Source: Cryptosporangium aurantiacum (GTDB lineage: Bacteria > Actinomycetota > Actinomycetes > Mycobacteriales > Cryptosporangiaceae). Taken from it: a DNA stretch of 64,000 nucleotides. Position 1 is the stretch's first letter, and every line of letters begins with the position of its first letter. This document shows, in pieces, positions 7,899 to 16,407 of the stretch. A program made the position numbers and the translations under genes. The stretch lies in contig NZ_FRCS01000001.1 in NCBI RefSeq assembly GCF_900143005.1, positions 1,178,001 to 1,242,000 on the forward strand. The letters run 5' to 3'. Below the pieces are notes generated by a model. It did no database searches. It saw only the letters and a program-made list of their open reading frames with translations, and was not told the DNA's origin.

Positions 7899-8923
7899 GG
7901 TGTTGCCTCTCCGACGGTCGCTGCGAATCGGTTGGCCGGGCGCGGAAGGCCGAGCCGCTCACGGAGCGTTCCGGACGACGCCGGGCGGCCCGCGTCGGCC
8001 GGCAGCGCCTCGGCCGGCAGAGTGTCGGCCGGCAGCGCCTCGGCCAGGAGCGGGAGGTCGACCGCGGTCTCGGCGGGGTGCAGGCGGACGCCGTCCACGG
8101 TCGCTCCCAAGCGATCGATCAGGTCGCGGAGCGCTGCGACCGACCCCACGTGCCGCAGCCGATCGGACGGCGCCCACGAGTCCGCCGTGTCGCGTCGCTC
8201 GCCCGACTCGTCGATCAGGACCTCGACCTCGGCGAACACCAGGGGAGCACCGGCCGCACGGGCCGCGGCCGCACGCGCGGCGACGTCACCACCGACGAGG
8301 GCGATGTCCAACTGTCCGGTGACGCCGAGCGTGTCCGCGCCGAGCACGACGACCTGGCCCTGCGGCGGCCGCGGTGTGATCAGCGGCCCGACGATCGAGA
8401 ACGTGTCGCCGGTGAAGTTCACGTGGTGGACGCGATCGGGGTCGAGGAAGCGCCCGGTCGCGACGTCGCGGATCGTGGCGTCGTCCTCCCAGGAGTCCCA
8501 GAGCGCGCGGTTGACCTCGACCACGTCGGCGACCTCGCGGCGCAGCGCGTCGGGCTCCAGCGGCTCGCGGCCGGTCGTCGCGAGTGCCGTGGCCGTGTTC
8601 TGCGCGCCGACGACCCACCCGCCGCGACCCTGGCTCGCATGGTCGAGGCTGGCGAGCTGAGTAGCCAGGTGGAACGGCTCGGTGGTGGTGACGTGCAAGG
8701 TCGGCGCCAGCCCGATCCGATGGGTGCGTAACGCCAGGTAGGCAGCGCGGACACCGGCCTCGAGCCCACCCTGCGCCGCGTCGGCGAGCGTGACCAGCAC
8801 GAATCCGGCGTCCTCGGCGAGCCGCGCGGACCGGACCACAACGTCGGGATCGAAGGGATCAAGCGTGTGTCCGGCGGCCGGATGGGCGCCGGGACCGTCG
8901 ATCTCCACCGCCAGATGAGTCAT
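7895..8923 (-). CDS. LLM-class oxidoreductase, partner of the downstream monooxygenase
   Basis: A 342-residue, divergent luciferase-like protein. SARLAEDAGFVLVTLAD, LATQLASLDHASQGRGGWVVGAQ and the C-terminal ERLGLPRPANRF (the same ending motif as DszA-type enzymes) place it in the superfamily. It is shorter and less conserved than its neighbour. Just before the C-terminus a linker made of Leu-Pro-Ala-Asp/Glu repeats is encoded by 15-bp tandem repeats. It is the first gene of a three-gene leftward unit (LLM, LLM, methyltransferase) and is divergent from the DHA2 exporter with only 48 bases between the starts. Confidence 0.82.
   Translation of the reverse strand: MTHLAVEIDGPGAHPAAGHTLDPFDPDVVVRSARLAEDAGFVLVTLADAAQGGLEAGVRAAYLALRTHRIGLAPTLHVTTTEPFHLATQLASLDHASQGRGGWVVGAQNTATALATTGREPLEPDALRREVADVVEVNRALWDSWEDDATIRDVATGRFLDPDRVHHVNFTGDTFSIVGPLITPRPPQGQVVVLGADTLGVTGQLDIALVGGDVAARAAAARAAGAPLVFAEVEVLIDESGERRDTADSWAPSDRLRHVGSVAALRDLIDRLGATVDGVRLHPAETAVDLPLLAEALPADTLPAEALPADAGRPASSGTLRERLGLPRPANRFAATVGEATP
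7995..8047. repeat. 15-bp tandem repeat inside an LLM gene
   Basis: About 3.5 copies of TCGGCCGGCAGCGCC (one copy varies) run without interruption. They encode the Ala/Asp/Glu-Leu-Pro linker of the LLM protein on the minus strand, so copy-number change would keep the frame. Confidence 0.75.
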
Positions 8924-8971
8924 GTCTCGACGGTATCAGACCAATCCGACGGGTCATGTAGGGTTTCGGCT

Positions 8972-10372
8972 ATGTCCGACGCCTCCCGGCGGTGGGCGCT
9001 CCGTTTGTGCCTCGCCGCCGGTTTCACCACGTTGATCGACCAGTCGGTCCTGAACGTGGCGATCCCGTCGATCCGGTCCTCACTGGACGCCGGTCCGCAC
9101 GAAGTCCAGTGGATCCTGGCCGGCTATTCGTTCGCGTTCGGTCTCGCGCTGGTGCCCGGTGGGCGGCTCGGCGACGCGCACGGCCGCCGGGGGTACTTCC
9201 TGGCCGGGTTCGCGCTGTTCACGCTGACCAGCGTGGTCGCCGGTACCGCGCAGCACGGTTGGGTGGTCGCGGCCGCCCGGATCGTGCAGGGGCTGGGAGC
9301 CGGGATGGTCAACCCGCAGGTGCTCGGCCTGATCCAGGACGAGTTCCGGGGCGCCGAACGGGCCCGGGCGCTCGGCGCGTACGCGACGACCGGAGGCGTG
9401 GCCGCGACGATCGGGCCGGTAGTGGGCGGCGCGCTGATCGGCGTGGCCGGGCCGGACTGGGGCTGGCGGCTGATCGCGCTGATCAACGTGCCGTTCGGGG
9501 TGGCGACGTTGATCCTGGCCGCGCGGTATCTCCCGCGCCGGCTTCCCGTGCGGCGGCGGACGCCACTCGACGTGCCCGGCCTGATCCTGCTCGGCGCGCT
9601 GACGCTCTGCGTCCTGCTGCCGGTGACGCTGTCCGGCGGTGTGCCGGTGGCGGTGTGGGTGGCCGTCGGCGCGGCCCTGCTCGCGGGTCTCGTGACCTGG
9701 GAACGGTGGTATGCCCGGACCGGACGAGCCCCGGTGCTGCACCCGGCGCTGGTCCGCTCCCGGGCGTTCGTCTGCGGGAGCCTCGTCGCGATGTTCAACT
9801 TCGGGGCGGTGCTCGCGATGTCGCTGGTGATCGTGCTTCACCTGCAGGAGGCCGCCGGGGAGTCCCCGCTGGCCGCGGCGCTGACCACGCTCCCGAGCGC
9901 GGTCGCGTTCGGGCTCACGTCGGCGGTCAGCTGGCGCGCGCTCGCGCGCCTGGGGCCTCGGCTGCTGCGCTACTCGACCGCGCTCGGCGCCGCGAGCGCG
10001 CTGGCGACGCTGGCGTGCGCGGTCTGGGTCCCGGACCGGCACCTGTGGTTCGCGTTCGCGATCACCCAGCTCGCGTTCGGGATCAGCGGCGGGCTGACCG
10101 TCTCGCCCAACCAGGCGCTGACGCTGCGGCACGCTCCGGCCGAGGTCGCCGGCCTCGCGGCCGGGTTCCTCCAGGTCGTCCAGCGGATCTCGGCCGCCGT
10201 GAGCCTCGCGGTCGTGAGCGGGCTCGCGCTGGCGGCGCCGATCACCGGGTATCGCCACGCGACCGCCTCCGGCCTGGTGTTCTGCACGGTGCTGCTGGTG
10301 GGCTCACTGATCGCGGCGTTCGGCGTCCGAGTAGGACTCTCCCGAAGCGCTGCACATTCTGTGCCGTTATAG
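8972..10372 (+). CDS. MFS transporter, DHA2 (14-TM) drug exporter type
   Basis: A 466-residue membrane protein. The N-terminal LIDQSVLNVAIPSI is the D1 motif of DHA2 proton antiporters (L-D-x-T-v-v-N-v-A-l-P), and GGRLGDAHGRRGYF is motif A; ARIVQGLGAGMVNPQ and GVAATIGPVVGGALIG are motifs B and C. The start at ATG 8972 fits the membrane topology best. In-frame upstream starts reach back into the divergent LLM gene. The last codons and the stop lie inside a long hairpin that likely terminates transcription. Confidence 0.9.
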   Translation: MSDASRRWALRLCLAAGFTTLIDQSVLNVAIPSIRSSLDAGPHEVQWILAGYSFAFGLALVPGGRLGDAHGRRGYFLAGFALFTLTSVVAGTAQHGWVVAAARIVQGLGAGMVNPQVLGLIQDEFRGAERARALGAYATTGGVAATIGPVVGGALIGVAGPDWGWRLIALINVPFGVATLILAARYLPRRLPVRRRTPLDVPGLILLGALTLCVLLPVTLSGGVPVAVWVAVGAALLAGLVTWERWYARTGRAPVLHPALVRSRAFVCGSLVAMFNFGAVLAMSLVIVLHLQEAAGESPLAAALTTLPSAVAFGLTSAVSWRALARLGPRLLRYSTALGAASALATLACAVWVPDRHLWFAFAITQLAFGISGGLTVSPNQALTLRHAPAEVAGLAAGFLQVVQRISAAVSLAVVSGLALAAPITGYRHATASGLVFCTVLLVGSLIAAFGVRVGLSRSAAHSVPL

Positions 10373-10395
10373 GGGCACAGAATGCGCAGCGCTTC
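10344..10395. terminator. Very long convergent hairpin, stop codon in the loop
   Basis: Left arm 10344-10365 (GAAGCGCTGCACATTCTGTG and CC) pairs with right arm 10374-10395 over 22 bp with a single G-U-type mismatch. The loop is 8 bases and holds the TAG of the MFS gene. It separates the rightward MFS gene from the leftward LLM remnant, so it most likely works as a bidirectional terminator. No U-tract follows, as is usual in high-GC actinobacteria. Confidence 0.7.
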
Positions 10396-10780
10396 CCGCG
10401 TAGCGGTTCGGGGGGCGGTCGAGGCCGAGGTTCTCGGAACAGGCCGCGGCGCTGCGCGCCCGGCAGGTACTCGAAGACCACGTTGAAGCCGTCCGCGCCC
10501 CGCCGGGTGAACCACTCCTCGACGTGGCCGGCGACCCTCTCCGGGGTGCCGACGATCGTCCGGTCGTCGTCGGCGACCTTCTGCGCCAGCTGGCGGATCG
10601 TCAGCCCGGCGGCCCGGGCCTGCCGGTGCCGAGCCCGAGCTGCAACCGCCCACCGGTCAGCGCGTCGAGCACCGCGGCGTCCTCGGCCACCGCGGCGACG
10701 AAGAACTCCACGAGGTCGCGGTAGACCTCGGACGCGGCGCGTTCCGGGCCGTGCACATGAGTGAGGAAGCCGAGCTTCAC
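10396..10780 (-). pseudogene. Fused scar of two LLM monooxygenase genes
   Basis: Reading leftward from GTG 10780, KLGFLTHVHGPERAASEVYRDLVEFFVAAVA matches the start of a luciferase-like monooxygenase and then jumps to EDAAVLDALTGGRLQLGLGTG, which normally lies some 60 residues later. At about 10620 the frame shifts into RAAGLTIRQLAQKVADDDRTIVGTPERVAGHVEEWF and DGFNVVFEYLPG, the C-terminal part of an NtaA/DszA-type enzyme. After a further deletion and frameshift come RGLFR and ENLGLDRPPNRYAG, the family's terminal motif. Two different subfamilies are thus joined. The GTG still overlaps the upstream ATPase stop as GTGA. It is not functional as read. Confidence 0.8.
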
Positions 10781-11562
10781 AACACCTCCGAAGGCAGCTG
10801 CGGCACCGCGGCGAGCAGCGCCTGGGTGTACGGGTGCTGCGGCGCGGAAAGCACCTGGGAAGTCGGGCCGCGTTCCACGACGACGCCGTCCTTCATCACG
10901 AGCACGTCCGCGCAGAGCTGCTGCACGACGCCGATGTCGTGGGACACCAGCACGAGCGTGAGCCCGAACTCGTCGGCCAGCGTCCGGAGCAGCGCGAGCA
11001 CCGAGGACCGCACGACGACGTCCAGGGCGCTCAGCGGCTCGTCGCCGATCAGCACCTTCGGTCCAGGGGCGAGCGCACGGGCGATCGCGATCCGCTGCCG
11101 CTGGCCACCGGAGAACTCGTGCGGGTAGCGGCCCATGATCTCCGGGCCGAGCCCGACGGCGGTCAGCACCTCGGCGACGCGGGCCCGGACGTCGCCCGCG
11201 ACCCGTAGGCACTCCAGCGGCTCCGCCACGATCTGCCGCACGGTCATCCGCGGATCCAGCGACGCCCGCGGGTCCTGCAGAACGACCTGCACCTCGCGCC
11301 GGAACCACTCCTGGCGCCCCGGCGTCACCCGGACGTCCCGGAACCGCACCTCCCCGGCGTCCGGACGCTCCAGCCCGAGCAGCAGCCGGGTGAGCGTCGA
11401 CTTGCCGGAGCCGGACTCTCCGACGATGCCGAGGTGCCTGCCCTCGGCCAGTTCGAGGTCCACACCGCCCACGGCCCGCCGCCGCGCCGCCGACGAGAAC
11501 AGCGACCGCCGCGGCAGCCGGTACGACTTGTGCAGCGCGGACGCGGAGAGCAGCACGGTCAC
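10777..11562 (-). CDS. Oligopeptide-type ABC importer ATPase, DppF/OppF-like
   Basis: A 261-residue nucleotide-binding subunit with Walker A GESGSGKST (about residues 41-49), signature FSGGQRQRIAIARAL, Walker B KVLIGDEPLSALD and the switch histidine in LVLVSHDIGVV. The N-terminal YRLPRRSLFSSAARRRAVGGVDLEL resembles the OppF/DppF class. The start is taken at GTG 11562, where it overlaps the upstream ATPase stop as GTGA. The typical C-terminal Cys-rich oligopeptide/dipeptide extension is short or absent. It pairs with the ATPase at 11559 to drive the importer of SBP 14142. Confidence 0.9.
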   Translation of the reverse strand: MTVLLSASALHKSYRLPRRSLFSSAARRRAVGGVDLELAEGRHLGIVGESGSGKSTLTRLLLGLERPDAGEVRFRDVRVTPGRQEWFRREVQVVLQDPRASLDPRMTVRQIVAEPLECLRVAGDVRARVAEVLTAVGLGPEIMGRYPHEFSGGQRQRIAIARALAPGPKVLIGDEPLSALDVVVRSSVLALLRTLADEFGLTLVLVSHDIGVVQQLCADVLVMKDGVVVERGPTSQVLSAPQHPYTQALLAAVPQLPSEVL

Positions 11563-12356
11563 GGCGCCAGCACCTTCCCCGGCACCCAGGACGTGGCACG
11601 GGCCGCGGCGATCAGCGCGCGCGTTCCCTCGTGCTGCGGCGACTGCACGATGTCGGTCACCGTTCCCTCCTCCAGTACTCGGCCGTCGGCGAGTACCGCG
11701 ACCCGGCGGCAGACCTGGTGGACGACGGCCAGGTCGTGGCTGATGAACAGCAGCGCGGTGTCGTGGTCGTCGACGAGCCGGTCGAGCAGCCGCAGCACGC
11801 CGGCCTGCACGGTGACGTCCAGCGCGGTGGTCGGCTCGTCGGCCAGCAGCAGCGCGGGCCGGCACGCCAGCCCGATCGCCAGCCCCACCCGCTGGCGCTG
11901 ACCGCCGGACAGCTCGTGCGGGTAGGAGTGCACGAGCCGGTCCGGGTCGGGGAGCCCGACCTCGGCGGCCAGCTCGACCGCGGCCGCGGCTGCCGCCCGC
12001 CGGGACAACCCCGCGTGCAGCCGGAGCGGCTCGCCGATCTGCCGCCCGATCCGCATCAGCGGGTTGAGCGCGGTCTGCGGCTCCTGGAACACCATCGCGA
12101 CACGACGTCCGCGGATCCGGGACAGCGCGCGGTCGCCCAGCCCGATCAGCTCGGTCCCGTCGAGCCGCACCGACCCATTGACGACGGCTCCGTCCGGCAG
12201 TAACCCCAGGATCGCCAGCGCGGTCAGCGACTTCCCGGACCCGGACGCCCCGATCAGCCCGAGCCGGTCCCCCGAGTCCAGCGTGAGACTGACGTCGGAC
12301 ACCACCGGACGCCCACCGATCCGGACCGTCAGCCCCTCCACCTCGAGCAGGCTCAT
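11559..12356 (-). CDS. Oligopeptide-type ABC importer ATPase, DppD/OppD-like
   Basis: A 265-residue ATPase: Walker A GASGSGKSL near residue 36, Q-loop VFQEPQTALNPLMRIG (characteristic of the D subunit), signature LSGGQRQRVGLAIGLA, Walker B ALLLADEPTTALD, switch LLFISHDLAVV. ATG 12356 overlaps the stop of the permease gene as ATGA. Energises uptake together with the F-type partner downstream. Confidence 0.92.
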   Translation of the reverse strand: MSLLEVEGLTVRIGGRPVVSDVSLTLDSGDRLGLIGASGSGKSLTALAILGLLPDGAVVNGSVRLDGTELIGLGDRALSRIRGRRVAMVFQEPQTALNPLMRIGRQIGEPLRLHAGLSRRAAAAAAVELAAEVGLPDPDRLVHSYPHELSGGQRQRVGLAIGLACRPALLLADEPTTALDVTVQAGVLRLLDRLVDDHDTALLFISHDLAVVHQVCRRVAVLADGRVLEEGTVTDIVQSPQHEGTRALIAAARATSWVPGKVLAP

Positions 12357-13198
12357 CCGACGGTCCGATCCCGGCGCAGCTGCGGGTCGATCGCATCCCG
12401 TAGCCCGTCGCCGAGCAGGTTGAAGCCGAGCACGGTCAGCGCGATCACCAGTCCAGGCCAGACCACCAGCAGCGGCCGGACGGTCAGATACGGCTGCTGC
12501 TCGTGCAGCAACCGTCCCCAGGACGGCGTCGGCGGCGGCGTGCCGTACCCGAGGTAGGAGAGCGCGGCCTCGGCGAGCACCGCGATCGCCAGCGCCAGCG
12601 ACGCCTGGACGACGAGCGTCGGCGCGACGTTCGGCAGCACGTGCCGCCCGACGATCCGGCCGATGCCCGCGCCGGACGCCCGCGCGGCCAGCACGTAGTC
12701 CGCGGCCATCACCCGCATGATCTCGGCGCGGGTCACCCGGGCGACGATCACCGCGAGGCCGAGGCCCACCGCGGTCACGCCGGTCCACGTCGACCCGCCG
12801 AACACCGCGGCGAACACCATCGCGAGCAGCAGCACCGGAAACGCGATCAGGACGTCGAGCACGTGCGCCAGGGACTCCGAGATCCATCGCGGCGGCACCG
12901 CGGTCAGGATCGCCAGCGCGACGCCGAGCAGCACCGCGATCAACGACGCCAGCACCGCGACCAGCACGGTGATCCGGGAACCGGCGATCAGCTGGCTCAG
13001 GATGTCCTTGCCCGCGGTGTCGGTGCCGAGCCAGTGGTCACCGGAGAACGCCGGCACCCAGGACGCGCGCGGGTCGACGAGCGTCGGGTCGTACGGCGTC
13101 CAGAAGAGCGACAGCAACGCCGTGCCGAGCAGCACCCCGACCAGGACCGTTCCGACCAGGCCGCTCGGGCTGCGCAGCAGCGCCCGGACAACACTCAT
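12353..13198 (-). CDS. Oligopeptide-type ABC importer permease, DppC-like
   Basis: A 281-residue membrane protein with about six segments and the DppC hallmark HWLGTDTAGKDILSQLIAGSR near residue 54. The EAA-type coupling loop is YVLAARASGAGIGRIVGRHVLPN, and the C-terminus reads GFNLLGDGLRDAIDPQLRR, the family's conserved end. It is joined to the upstream permease and downstream ATPase by ATGA overlaps. Confidence 0.93.
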   Translation of the reverse strand: MSVVRALLRSPSGLVGTVLVGVLLGTALLSLFWTPYDPTLVDPRASWVPAFSGDHWLGTDTAGKDILSQLIAGSRITVLVAVLASLIAVLLGVALAILTAVPPRWISESLAHVLDVLIAFPVLLLAMVFAAVFGGSTWTGVTAVGLGLAVIVARVTRAEIMRVMAADYVLAARASGAGIGRIVGRHVLPNVAPTLVVQASLALAIAVLAEAALSYLGYGTPPPTPSWGRLLHEQQPYLTVRPLLVVWPGLVIALTVLGFNLLGDGLRDAIDPQLRRDRTVG

Positions 13199-14145
13199 GA
13201 GGCCCTCCGCAGGCGCGGATCGATGAGGCGGTGGGCGACGTCGATCGTGAAGCCGACGACGAGCACGGCCGCGCTGACGATCAGCACCTCGCTCTGCACC
13301 GCGACCAGGTCGCGGTTGCCGACGTCGCGGACCAGCAGCTGGCCCGCGCCCGGCAGGTTGAACACGGTCTCGACGACGATCGCGCCGACCAGCAGCGTCG
13401 CGATCTGCAGCCCGAGGACCGACACGACCGACAGCGCCGCGTTCCGGACGCCGTGCCGCAGCAATGCCCGGGTCCGGGTGAGGCCCTTCGCGCGCGCCGT
13501 ACGCAGCCAGTCCTGGTGCAGCACCTCGAGCGTCGCCGAGCGCACGTACCGCAGCAGCACCGCGCCCTCGGCGAGCGCGAGCGTCACCGCGGGCAACACC
13601 AGGCTGCGCACGGCCCGCGACGAATCGGACCAGCCGTCGATCGGGAACCCCTGCGCGGGCAGCCAGCGCAGGTGCACCGCGAACAGCACGGCCAGCACCA
13701 GGCCCAGCCACAGCGTCGGCACCGCGATCCCCAGCTGGCTCACCACCGAGATCACGGTGCCGGACCGCCGCCGGTGCAGGGCGGCGGCCAGAATCCCGCC
13801 GGGCACGGCCAGCACGATCGCGAGCACGATCGCACCGATCACCAGCGGGACCGTGACCGACAGCTTCTCGGTCAGCTCGGCGCCGATCGACGCGCCGGAG
13901 AGCGGTGACCGTCCGAAGTCGCCGGTCACGACCCCGCCGATCCAGTCGAAGTACTGGGTGACCAGCGGCCGGTCGGTGCCGAGCTGGTGGCGCAGGTTGG
14001 CCACCGCCTCCGGCGTCGCCTGCGTGCCGGCGATCACCTGTGCCATGTCGCCCGGGAGCAACCGCAGCAGCAGGAACACCAGCACGCTGGCGAGCACCAG
14101 CGACCCGAGCAGTAGCCCGAGCCGCCGGAGCACGAACGGCATCAT
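13195..14145 (-). CDS. Oligopeptide-type ABC importer permease, DppB-like
   Basis: A 316-residue membrane protein starting MMPFVLRRLGLLLGSLVLASVLVFLLLRLLPGD, the family N-terminal helix and LPGD motif. It has LGTDRPLVTQYFDWIGGVVTGDFGRS in the periplasmic-side loop and an EAA loop DWLRTARAKGLTRTRALLRHGVRN. It ends IDVAHRLIDPRLRR as DppB proteins do. It forms the translocation pore with the C subunit. ATG 14145 overlaps the SBP stop as ATGA. Confidence 0.93.
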   Translation of the reverse strand: MMPFVLRRLGLLLGSLVLASVLVFLLLRLLPGDMAQVIAGTQATPEAVANLRHQLGTDRPLVTQYFDWIGGVVTGDFGRSPLSGASIGAELTEKLSVTVPLVIGAIVLAIVLAVPGGILAAALHRRRSGTVISVVSQLGIAVPTLWLGLVLAVLFAVHLRWLPAQGFPIDGWSDSSRAVRSLVLPAVTLALAEGAVLLRYVRSATLEVLHQDWLRTARAKGLTRTRALLRHGVRNAALSVVSVLGLQIATLLVGAIVVETVFNLPGAGQLLVRDVGNRDLVAVQSEVLIVSAAVLVVGFTIDVAHRLIDPRLRRAS

Positions 14146-15647
14146 GAGGCGGTGACGCTCGCCAGGTTCAGTCGGGAGCTGGTCGAGTCCTTCGGGAAGC
14201 CCTCGACGCCCTTGCGCACCACGGTGTGGATCTGGCCGCCGGACAGGAAGTCGCCCGCCGCGTCCTCGGACACCTGCTTCGCGGCCTGCGCGAGCAGCTC
14301 GTCACGCTGGTCCTCGGACGGCGCGACCTGCGCGTCGGCGACCAGCTTCTGCACGGCCTTGCTGTCGTAGCGGAAGTAGTACTTCGGGTTGGCCCAGATG
14401 CCGATGTCGCGCGCTTCGGCGTGGTCGACGATCGAGAGCTGGTAGTTCGCCTCGGTGAAGACGGTGTCCAGCCAGGTCGCGAACGGCACCGACTTGATCT
14501 CGACGGTGATCCCGACCTGCTTGAGCTGCGACGTGACGTACTCGGCGTAGAGCGGCGGGTAGAAGTTCGCCACGGTCAGCGTCAGCTTCAGGTTCGAGAC
14601 GCCGGCCTCGGCGAGCAGTTTCTTGGCCGCGGCCGGGTCGTACTTGTCGATGCTGGTCAGGCTCTCGTCGTACCAGGGGTCGGTCGAAGCGACCGGACCA
14701 CCGATCCGAATGCCCTCGCCGTAGCTCGAGATCAGCCCGTCCTTGTCGATCGCCTGCCGGATCGCCCGGCGCACCCGGACGTCCTTCAGCGGGCCGTACG
14801 CGTTGTTGAAGCCGAGGACGATCTTGTCCGACGCGATGCCCTCCTGGACGGCGAAGTCCTGGTTGTTCTCGTACGGCGCGAGCAGCTTCGGGTCGAGCGC
14901 GGTGAGCACGTCGATGTCGCCGGCGAGCGTCGCGTTGTTCGCCGCGTTGTCGTCCGGGATGTAACGGAAGACGACCTTGGCGACCTTGGCTTCCTCGCCC
15001 CAGTACTCGTCGTGACGCAGGAAGGTGAGGCTCGCACCGCGCTGCCACTTGTCCAGCGTGAACGGCCCGGTGCCGTTCTCGCTGTCGGCCAGCCCGGTCG
15101 CGCCCTTCTTGTAGACGACGCCCGCGCGGTTGGTCAGCGCGTAGGTGAAGTTGCTGTCGCGCTGCTTGAGCGCGATCTTCACGGTCTTCTCGTCCGGCGC
15201 GGTGACCGAGGCGACCTGGGCGAAGTCGATCTTGTTCGGGTTGGCCGACTTCGGGCTGAGCACCTGCTCGTACGACCAGACGACGTCGGCGGCGGTGACC
15301 GGCGAGCCGTCGTGGAACGTCGCCTTCGGGTTGAGCGTGAACGTGTAGCTGAGCCCATCGGGCGCGGCCTCGTACTCGGAGGCGAGCGACGGCACGATCT
15401 TGTCCGAAGCGTCCCGGGTCAGCAGGCCCTGGTAGACGTTGTCGAGCAGCACCTGGTCGAGCGCCGCGCCCGCCACCGTCGTGAGGTCGAGGCTGGTCGG
15501 CTCCAGCTTCAGCCGCACGGTGACGGTCGCGTTGGTGTCCGCAGCCCCGGCGCTCGCGTCGCCGTCCTCGCTGCTGCAACTCGTCAGCGCGACGAGACCC
15601 GCCACTAACAGGGCCAGAAGGCCGGTCTTACGCACGAGGGTCCTCAT
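14142..15647 (-). CDS. Peptide/nickel-type ABC substrate-binding lipoprotein (SBP family 5)
   Basis: A 501-residue lipoprotein: basic N-terminus, hydrophobic core and lipobox LTSC with the acylated cysteine at residue 24. The family-5 pattern is clear: LEPTSLDLTTVAG, DGLSYTFTLNPKATFHDGSPVTAADVVWSYEQ, NGTGPFTLDKWQRG, and VRRAIRQAIDKDGLI. It captures the substrate outside the membrane and hands it to the permeases encoded next. It is only distantly similar to the other two family-5 binding proteins here, so a different ligand is likely. Its start overlaps the DUF427 gene by 20 bases. Confidence 0.92.
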   Translation of the reverse strand: MRTLVRKTGLLALLVAGLVALTSCSSEDGDASAGAADTNATVTVRLKLEPTSLDLTTVAGAALDQVLLDNVYQGLLTRDASDKIVPSLASEYEAAPDGLSYTFTLNPKATFHDGSPVTAADVVWSYEQVLSPKSANPNKIDFAQVASVTAPDEKTVKIALKQRDSNFTYALTNRAGVVYKKGATGLADSENGTGPFTLDKWQRGASLTFLRHDEYWGEEAKVAKVVFRYIPDDNAANNATLAGDIDVLTALDPKLLAPYENNQDFAVQEGIASDKIVLGFNNAYGPLKDVRVRRAIRQAIDKDGLISSYGEGIRIGGPVASTDPWYDESLTSIDKYDPAAAKKLLAEAGVSNLKLTLTVANFYPPLYAEYVTSQLKQVGITVEIKSVPFATWLDTVFTEANYQLSIVDHAEARDIGIWANPKYYFRYDSKAVQKLVADAQVAPSEDQRDELLAQAAKQVSEDAAGDFLSGGQIHTVVRKGVEGFPKDSTSSRLNLASVTAS

Positions 15648-16407
15648 CTCGAGAAAAGCGGCGGTTGAATTCGGTAACGGGTCTGTCCAGCGCGACGCCG
15701 TCGACCGTGATGTCGACGACCTCGTTGTAGAAGGCGACCAGGTCGGCGATCCGGCCTACGGCCGGAACCGGGTCGGGGTAGGTCCAGGCGACGTTCTCCG
15801 GCCCGCCGGGGAACGACCAGTACGACGCCGTGCCCTTGTACGGACAGCCGGTCTGCAGGTCGGACGGCTGCAACGTCGTGAAGTCGACGTCCTCGCGCGG
15901 CAGGTAGTAGCGGATCGGCAGACGCGTCTCGAACACCAGCACCGGCCGGTGCGACTCCGCGACCCGGACGCCGTTGATCGACACCTGGACGTGGCGCGAG
16001 CTGGGCAGCGGATCGACGCGTTTGTACGGGTCACGCGGGTGGACGAAGATCTCCTCGTCCTCCTCGTACCAGTGCTCGATGCCGGGCTCGGTCCGGCCGA
16101 ACCAGTCGAACGCGACGTGGTCGGCCAGCTCCGGGACGTCGTAGGTCCAGGCCACGGACGCCAGCCGCCGCCCGTCGACGAGGAGATCGAACCGACCGTC
16201 GGAACCTGGAGAAAGCAGGTCGGTCCGTACGTCCGACCGCGGGAACACGTACCCGGGCACCGCACGCCCCGGCTCCCAGACCAGCACCGGACGCGCACTG
16301 TCCACGACGGTCACGGCGCCGACCGTGCCGCGCACCCGGCGCTCGGACGGCTCGTACGTGAACTCGTCGGCGGGCACCGGGTGGCGGCGAGAGGCCCGGG
16401 GACTCAT
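15628..16407 (-). CDS. DUF427 protein with two DUF427 domains
   Basis: A 259-residue soluble protein with two copies of the DUF427 fold. The first copy is around residues 20-110 (VVDSARPVLVWEPGRAVPGYVFPRSDV); the second is about residues 135-240 (VAESHRPVLVFETRLPIRYYLPREDV, then TGCPYKGTASYWSF). In each, the repeated pattern of a beta strand, E-x-G/L and Y-x-P/F-R-x-D-V is visible. The biochemical function of the family is not established. It is tightly coupled (ATGA) to the dioxygenase gene upstream and overlaps the SBP gene downstream, which suggests a role with the imported substrate. Confidence 0.85.
   Translation of the reverse strand: MSPRASRRHPVPADEFTYEPSERRVRGTVGAVTVVDSARPVLVWEPGRAVPGYVFPRSDVRTDLLSPGSDGRFDLLVDGRRLASVAWTYDVPELADHVAFDWFGRTEPGIEHWYEEDEEIFVHPRDPYKRVDPLPSSRHVQVSINGVRVAESHRPVLVFETRLPIRYYLPREDVDFTTLQPSDLQTGCPYKGTASYWSFPGGPENVAWTYPDPVPAVGRIADLVAFYNEVVDITVDGVALDRPVTEFNRRFSRDEDPRA

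Noticed and set aside
12503-14155. Long plus-strand frame (550 residues) opposite the importer permeases
   Set aside because: Rich in Arg, Ser, Thr and Pro with no domain; it is the antisense of two clear DppB/DppC genes, a usual artefact in 70+% GC DNA.
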